From NCBI GenBank assembly GCA_016928525.1, contig JAFGKO010000374.1, positions 1-10,235 of the forward strand: DNA of 10,235 bases, in the 5' to 3' direction. The notes beneath the pieces were generated by a model. The model saw only the letters and a list, made by a program, of their open reading frames with translations. It searched no databases and was not told where the DNA came from. This stretch comes from Anaerolineales bacterium (GTDB taxonomy: Bacteria > Chloroflexota > Anaerolineae > Anaerolineales > Villigracilaceae). The position numbers and the translations under genes are program-made. Position 1 is the stretch's first letter. Each line of letters starts with the position of its first letter. Below, in pieces: positions 6,447 to 10,235 of this stretch.

Positions 6447-6576
6447 ACATGTCATTGCCCCGCCGCTTGAAGGCGGGGTTGCGAGGGCGCAGAGCGCCCG
6501 TGGCAATCTCCTGTTTGCATGTAACCGTGAGATTGCCACGTCGCCTGCTACGCAGGCTCCTCGCAATGACAAATGT
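6447..6576. repeat. Nested palindromic element (MITE/REP-like) between convergent genes
   Basis: Left end ACATGTCATTGC (6447-6458) pairs with right end GCAATGACAAATGT (6563-6576). CGTGGCAATCTC (6499-6510) pairs exactly with GAGATTGCCACG (6529-6540) across an 18-base centre. Each arm carries a smaller perfect hairpin: GGGCGC-AGA-GCGCCC (6485-6499) and GCCTGC-TAC-GCAGGC (6543-6557). The left arm holds a further hairpin, CCCCGCC-loop-GGCGGGG (6457-6477), with no partner in the right arm. It fills the gap between the ClC stop and the convergent small gene, and may serve as a bidirectional transcription barrier. No U-tract follows the hairpins. From memory, 'GTCATTGCGAG...GTGGCAATC' repeats occur in several unrelated bacterial groups; copy number here is unknown. 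Confidence 0.75.
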
Positions 6577-6579
6577 GAA

Positions 6580-7005
6580 TTATTCCCCGCCCTCATCATC
6601 AATCGCGCCGGGTTGCTCCACGCGCAGCACCTCGCCCTGATAATTCACCACCACCTTGAAGCCCATCATACCAAGATAGGCGCGCGCATCCTCGGGAATG
6701 CCCTGCTGCAACAACAGGTCGAATTGCTTGTCCATATTTTTGAGTTGCTGCTGGATGGCTGCCACGGTAAAGAGGTCATCCTGCCCAAGCATCTTGGCGG
6801 TTTGCTCCGAGATCAGGTCCTCGCTGCCCTTCATCAAATCCTGCAAGTGCTGCAACACCTGGCGGTCAACCTGTTCGGAGGAGATGTGCCGGCGGAATCC
6901 GGCATCATCGATGACGTAGCACGGCTCGTCACCAACGTAAGCAGTTTCTGCGGGTTTGCCAGTCTCGTCGATGACCAGACCAGCGAAGAGGGGTTGTTTG
7001 GGCAC
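6580..7005 (-). CDS. Unrecognised small protein coupled to the LURP-one-like gene
   Basis: I do not recognise this 141-residue protein. It begins with a beta-rich stretch containing FAGLVIDETGKP and AYVGDEPCYVIDDAGF. A long helical, glutamine-rich middle follows (about 43-105), then a second beta-like stretch, GFKVVVNYQGEVLRVEQ, and an acidic tail. There is no signal peptide, membrane segment, metal motif or catalytic signature. Its GTG start overlaps the TAG stop of the upstream gene by one base, so it is almost certainly translationally coupled to that gene. The tight coupling suggests a functional partnership with the LURP-one-like protein, but nothing in the sequence says what that is. 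A convergent palindromic repeat lies immediately downstream. Confidence 0.75.
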   Translation of the reverse strand: MPKQPLFAGLVIDETGKPAETAYVGDEPCYVIDDAGFRRHISSEQVDRQVLQHLQDLMKGSEDLISEQTAKMLGQDDLFTVAAIQQQLKNMDKQFDLLLQQGIPEDARAYLGMMGFKVVVNYQGEVLRVEQPGAIDDEGGE

Positions 7006-7583
7006 TAACTTTGTCTTCCTTCAATCGCTGCCAGCAAAATGCCAGCCGCCAGTCCCACCCGACGATCCAATACTTTAGCGGTGTCAAAGGTGAAATCCAC
7101 ATCCAGTTCGTAGCGGAACAGGTTAAAACGCTGCTTCAGGTCAACCACGCGCTGATCATTGACGGTCAAATCATAGTTCTGTGGCAAAAGTGAACCGAGC
7201 AGCAGGCGTCGTAGCATGGCCAGTCCTATACTGTCTTCGAACAATTTGCCGATGACCTGATCGTTGGCATCCAACACCTCCCATTCATCGCGCAAAATGG
7301 ACCTCATCCCCTTACGGCGCAACGCCCCAACCTTCTGGTTGTAAGCGCTGTCGATCACGTCATAAGCGGCCGAAAAGTCGATGATCTGGCGCGCCTTGAT
7401 TTGCAACACTTCCTGGGTCTTGCTCTCGTCGGCGAACACGCGGATGTCTTCGCGCAGTTTGAACATCTTCTGCTCGCTAAACATGACCAGGTTGCCCAGC
7501 GGGTCATAGTAGCGAAATTTGCCAGCCAGCGCAAAAACCTGGCGTTTGAGCAGATAACGGTCGTGTTGGAAAATGGTATTCAT
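7005..7583 (-). CDS. LURP-one-related (LOR/YxjI-like) family protein
   Basis: The 192-residue protein has the look of the LURP-one-related family, a 12-stranded beta-barrel fold related to Tubby and phospholipid scramblases. Supporting stretches are FRYYDPLGNLVMFSEQKMFK (23-42), IDFSAAYDVID (68-78) and VGALRRKGMRSILRDEWEVLD (86-106), followed by a C-terminal segment rich in alternating hydrophobic residues. Bacterial members have no firmly assigned reaction; a membrane or lipid-associated role is often assumed. ATG 7583 has a good ribosome-binding site, AGGAG, that overlaps the stop of the upstream L,D-transpeptidase. The gap between the two genes is only nine bases, and the stop overlaps the start of the next gene by one base. 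It is thus embedded in the cell-wall operon, suggesting a surface-related role (inference). Confidence 0.8.
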   Translation of the reverse strand: MNTIFQHDRYLLKRQVFALAGKFRYYDPLGNLVMFSEQKMFKLREDIRVFADESKTQEVLQIKARQIIDFSAAYDVIDSAYNQKVGALRRKGMRSILRDEWEVLDANDQVIGKLFEDSIGLAMLRRLLLGSLLPQNYDLTVNDQRVVDLKQRFNLFRYELDVDFTFDTAKVLDRRVGLAAGILLAAIEGRQS

Positions 7584-7592
7584 GATTCACTC

Positions 7593-8633
7593 CTAAGTGG
7601 ATTTGGTGACCTGAACAGCTGTTCCCTGGCCCGGCAGATGCAGGTAATCGACTCCGGGCGGGACAACGGGACTGGTCCAGCGATAGATGAATTTTGCGTC
7701 GACCGACGGCAGATTCACGCAACCATGGCTACGCGGACGCCCATAATCATTATGCCAGTAGGTGCCGTGAAAAGCAATGCCCGTACCGGTGAAGAACGAG
7801 CACCAGGGCACACCGGGCAGGTCATAAATGCCTGCATCGTTGTCGCCTTCGTTGGTCATGTGCACCGAAGGGCTCTTATGATAGGTTTGAAAATCACCCA
7901 GCGGGGTTTTGGTGTTGCCCGCGCCGCTGGAACAACGCGAGATCAGCACGGGCGTCTCGTCTTCGAAGGCGGTCACGGTCTGCGTGGCCAGGTCAATATG
8001 GATGTGTTTCTGGGCCTCGGGAACGTCAGGGGAAAGGGGAGCAAGCTCATCGTCCGGGATGATGCGCATGTCATATGTAGGAACGTAAAAGGATTTCCGC
8101 AAATGGAAATCATAGATCTCGTACCAGAGGCTCTTCTGCGCCCGGTTGACAACCGTTTTCTTGACCCAATGCGTGGTCTGGTAATATAGGCGGATCCCGT
8201 TGAAGAGGACATTCGATTCCGGGCGCGCCTGGCTGAATGGTACGGTGATCTCACCCACCTGGCCTTCTACACGGATGTCGAACTCCGGTTTGTTGTAGTT
8301 CGTTTCGACAGGTTGCACCCAGCCGGAGTAGGTAAATCCCTCGTCGCCAATGCGATACCAGATTTTGTTGAAGGGATTGCCTTCGTCGCCTTCGACTACT
8401 TCACTGATAGGGACAACCTGATCCTTGCCAAAGGCCTTCCACTGCCTGCTATTGAACGAAGGGGTTTCGTACATGAACAGGCCGTTCATCAGTACGCGTC
8501 CGTGACTGGCAGGAGAAGTTGCTACAGCCAGCGCACGATCAAGACCGGTTTCGGCCAAAAATAGTCCCAGCGCGCCGGATGCGCTGAGTTTTAGAAAATC
8601 GCGGCGGGTAAAGGAAGAGAGCGGCTGCATCAT
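7593..8633 (-). CDS. Tat-exported L,D-transpeptidase (YkuD domain) with SH3-like region, copy A
   Basis: The enzyme should form or remodel 3-3 cross-links in peptidoglycan outside the membrane. From ATG 8633 it has 346 residues. A twin-arginine signal, TRRDFLK (9-15), precedes a hydrophobic segment and an ALA-type cleavage site. Beta-rich SH3-like sequence follows (about 45-195), with pieces such as WYRIGDEGFTYSGWVQPV that may bind the wall. The catalytic YkuD domain begins near residue 209 and ends with FHGTYWHNDYGRPRSHGCVN. His289, His303 and nucleophile Cys305 are all present. An in-frame GTG at 8666 lies inside an inverted-repeat element and would misplace the Tat motif, so I reject it; ATG 8630 is an alternative. 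The neighbour upstream is a clear paralogue, implying a tandem duplication. The nine-base gap to the LURP-one-like gene implies co-transcription. Confidence 0.92.
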   Translation of the reverse strand: MMQPLSSFTRRDFLKLSASGALGLFLAETGLDRALAVATSPASHGRVLMNGLFMYETPSFNSRQWKAFGKDQVVPISEVVEGDEGNPFNKIWYRIGDEGFTYSGWVQPVETNYNKPEFDIRVEGQVGEITVPFSQARPESNVLFNGIRLYYQTTHWVKKTVVNRAQKSLWYEIYDFHLRKSFYVPTYDMRIIPDDELAPLSPDVPEAQKHIHIDLATQTVTAFEDETPVLISRCSSGAGNTKTPLGDFQTYHKSPSVHMTNEGDNDAGIYDLPGVPWCSFFTGTGIAFHGTYWHNDYGRPRSHGCVNLPSVDAKFIYRWTSPVVPPGVDYLHLPGQGTAVQVTKST

Positions 8634-8645
8634 TGTCTGGAATTT

Positions 8646-8709
8646 ACCACAAAGTCTCGAAGTCACAAATAAAAAGATTTGTGGCTTTGTGTCTCAGAGT
8701 CTTTGTGGT
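8646..8709. repeat. Imperfect inverted-repeat element between two L,D-transpeptidase genes
   Basis: ACCACAAAG (8646-8654) and CTTTGTGGT (8701-8709) are exact inverted ends. CACAAAT (8664-8670) and ATTTGTG (8677-8683) form an exact inner pair around a six-base loop. The right arm is about eight bases longer than the left, apparently from an extra copy of an ACACAAAG-type unit. The whole is a long hairpin of intergenic-repeat type, lying within a run of co-oriented genes. It could weaken transcription downstream or stabilise an mRNA end. The symmetry is seen; the function is inferred. Confidence 0.6.
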
Positions 8710-8715
8710 GAGGGG

Positions 8716-9753
8716 TTATTCAAATATATGCACAGTGGTACCAAAATTCTCGTAAGCAAATTGCTTGCCGGATTCTACGGAAGGCAATGTCCAGCGGTAG
8801 AGCCACTTGGCGGCCTGCGGCGTCAGGTTGATGCAGCCATGACTGCGCGGGCGGCCGTAGTCATTATGCCAGTAGGTTCCATGGAACGAAATCCCACTTT
8901 TGGTTATGTACAGCACCCAGGGTACGCCGGGCAAATCGAAGCCATTGGAGGCGATATCGCCTGCCGCCATGTGACGAGTGGGACGTTTATAAGAGGTGAG
9001 GAACTGCCCAATAGGAGTTGTCCAGCGACCGCTGAGATATTGCTTGCCGGTAGCAGCCCGCGCCGCAAATACCAGTCGCGCCCCCTCATAGGCCAGGACA
9101 AGTTGTTGGGTGAGATTGACCTCGATCAGCTTTTCGGACTCGGGCAGGTCAGGGGAAATGGGGGCAAGCTCGTCCTCCGGGATGATGCGCATGTGTTCTG
9201 CCGGGATGTAATAATGCAGGTTCAATTTGTCATCCAGCAATCGATACCAGGTTTTCCCATCCGCACCGACGGCTTTCCGCGTGATCCAGTGCACAGTCTC
9301 GTAGTACAAGCGATGGGCGACCTTAACGGAAGTATCTGGCTCTTCGTGTGCATCAGTGAATGGGACTGTGATCTCTCCCAGCAAGCCGCTCGGCGGCACC
9401 TCAAGCACTGGCCGATTGAGAACCGTGTTTACAGGTTGAACGCTCCCGGAGTATACGTAGCCCTTGCCATCCACCTCATACCATACGCGATTATATGCTT
9501 CTTCATCTTCGCTGATGGCTGCGCCCGTGAGCGGAATAACCAGATCGCGCCAGTACATTTCAACACGGTTGGATTTCAGGGAAGGGGCGTCATACATCCA
9601 TAATGAACCCTCTGTGATGCGACCCTGCAAGTCAGAGTAATAGGTTTGTGCGCTACGGGAGCTGGGAAGATCAGGCAGCAAGAGCCCCAACATGCCGTAA
9701 CCGGCCAATTTCAAGAAGTCACGGCGCGAGAACTCGCCGATAGGCATTTCCAT
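8716..9753 (-). CDS. Tat-exported L,D-transpeptidase (YkuD domain) with SH3-like region, copy B
   Basis: This 345-residue protein has the same architecture as copy A. A twin-arginine signal SRRDFLK (9-15) sits at the identical position, which supports ATG 9753 here and ATG 8633 there. An SH3-like, beta-rich stretch follows (about 40-195, including YNRVWYEVDGKGYVYSGSVQ), then a YkuD catalytic domain from about 207. FHGTYWHNDYGRPRSHGCIN supplies His291, His305 and nucleophile Cys307. The two copies share long near-identical segments, for example RIIPEDELAPISPDLPE here against RIIPDDELAPLSPDVPE, but differ elsewhere, so the duplication is not recent. Predicted role is peptidoglycan 3-3 cross-linking or attachment to the wall. 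It starts ten bases after the stop of the preceding transpeptidase gene and is probably co-transcribed with it. Confidence 0.92.
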   Translation of the reverse strand: MEMPIGEFSRRDFLKLAGYGMLGLLLPDLPSSRSAQTYYSDLQGRITEGSLWMYDAPSLKSNRVEMYWRDLVIPLTGAAISEDEEAYNRVWYEVDGKGYVYSGSVQPVNTVLNRPVLEVPPSGLLGEITVPFTDAHEEPDTSVKVAHRLYYETVHWITRKAVGADGKTWYRLLDDKLNLHYYIPAEHMRIIPEDELAPISPDLPESEKLIEVNLTQQLVLAYEGARLVFAARAATGKQYLSGRWTTPIGQFLTSYKRPTRHMAAGDIASNGFDLPGVPWVLYITKSGISFHGTYWHNDYGRPRSHGCINLTPQAAKWLYRWTLPSVESGKQFAYENFGTTVHIFE

Positions 9754-9763
9754 GATACTCTTG

Positions 9764-10235
9764 CTAATAATGGACTTTTACCACTGTACCATACGAAGCC
9801 CAGTTATACAGCCATTCAGAATCCGGGATGGTCAGGTTGACGCAGCCATGGCTCATCGGCGTACCAAAATTATTATGCCAGTACGTGCCATGGAAGCCAT
9901 AATCTTTGTAAAAATACATCACATAGGGAACATTCGGCAAATAATAACCCGGTCCGGACATGGCCTGGATGCGGGTTTTGTTCCAGATGCTGAATGTCCC
10001 GGTCACAGTGGGGGTCGCCCACGTGCCTGTTGAAACGAGGAATGAGTTCATCAACACATCCCCCTCCCAGGCATACACGCGCTGTTCGGAAAGGTTCACT
10101 TCTATCCAGCGCTCGCCATTACCGACAGGCGGCTGACCTGCTTGAGCAGTGGGAGCTGCGCCTTCATCGGTCGGTCGTGGAGTTGGTACCGGCGTGTCTT
10201 CGACGATGTCCAAGACCAGCGAAACGGCGGGAGTC
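9764..10235 (-). CDS. L,D-transpeptidase (YkuD domain), 5' end cut by the window edge
   Basis: The reading frame is open from its TAG stop (9764-9766) to the window edge, so the start is missing. The visible N-terminal part is a Pro/Thr-rich linker (TPVPTPRPTDEGAAPT and onward), typical of exported proteins joining a signal or membrane anchor to an outside domain. A compact YkuD domain of about 115 residues follows, with VSTGTWATPTVTGTF as its core and FHGTYWHNNFGTPMSHGCVN as its catalytic end. Both histidines and the nucleophilic cysteine are present. It is the first of three consecutive L,D-transpeptidase genes on this strand. Its catalytic domain differs clearly from copies A and B, lacking for example their DYGRPR stretch. 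TTG at 10213 is in frame but lies within the linker-like sequence and is not a convincing start. Confidence 0.85.
   Translation of the reverse strand, partial: TPAVSLVLDIVEDTPVPTPRPTDEGAAPTAQAGQPPVGNGERWIEVNLSEQRVYAWEGDVLMNSFLVSTGTWATPTVTGTFSIWNKTRIQAMSGPGYYLPNVPYVMYFYKDYGFHGTYWHNNFGTPMSHGCVNLTIPDSEWLYNWASYGTVVKVHY

Noticed and set aside
6613..7008. Plus-strand frame opposite the small unrecognised protein
   Set aside because: The minus-strand frame has the better operon context (one-base overlap with its neighbour) and a balanced globular composition.
8634..8666. GTG 8666 as the start of transpeptidase copy A
   Set aside because: It lies within an inverted-repeat element, and ATG 8633 places the Tat motif exactly as in copy B.
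7401..9603. Long plus-strand frames at 7401-8189 and 8689-9603 that resemble each other
   Set aside because: They are antisense to the two paralogous transpeptidase genes; their similarity is a by-product of that duplication, and neither has protein-like features.

Overview
This window looks like part of a bacterial chromosome. Most of it is moderately GC-rich. Twin-arginine-exported L,D-transpeptidases, a LURP-one-like protein and 'GTCATTGC...GTGGCAATCTC' palindromic repeats together suggest a Chloroflexota (Anaerolineae-like) host. That assignment is an inference from gene style and is not proven by any marker gene here. No rRNA, tRNA, CRISPR array, transposase or phage structural gene was seen.

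Region 1 (1-2137, + strand) is visibly AT-richer than the rest. It carries a compact three-gene unit: a small sigma-70-like factor that probably starts at a CTG codon behind a near-perfect Shine-Dalgarno sequence (225-878), an acidic 146-residue protein overlapping it by 14 bases (865-1305), and an ImmA/IrrE-type zinc metallopeptidase (1322-2137). Upstream lies a perfect 19-bp palindrome next to a promoter-like element. The arrangement suggests a regulatory circuit in which a peptidase controls a dedicated sigma factor, perhaps through the middle protein. This is the best candidate here for a poorly described system.

Region 2 (2219-4259, - strand) holds a membrane-anchored GGDEF diguanylate cyclase and, upstream of it on the same strand, an MFS permease. 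A 109-bp divergent promoter region with an imperfect inverted repeat separates the permease from Region 3.

Region 3 (4369-6444, + strand) is a ClC-family anion transporter fused to two CBS domains and a TrkA-C/RCK-C-like domain. Two transport-pathway positions differ from E. coli ClC. A nested palindromic element (6447-6576) lies between this gene and the convergent gene that follows.

Region 4 (6580-10235, - strand) reads, in transcription order: an L,D-transpeptidase cut by the window edge, a second full-length L,D-transpeptidase, an inverted-repeat element, a third L,D-transpeptidase paralogous to the second, a LURP-one-related protein and an unrecognised small protein. Most junctions are tight (10 bases, 9 bases, 1-base overlap), which fits an operon for remodelling peptidoglycan at the cell surface. 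The 82-base gap holding the inverted repeat is the exception.
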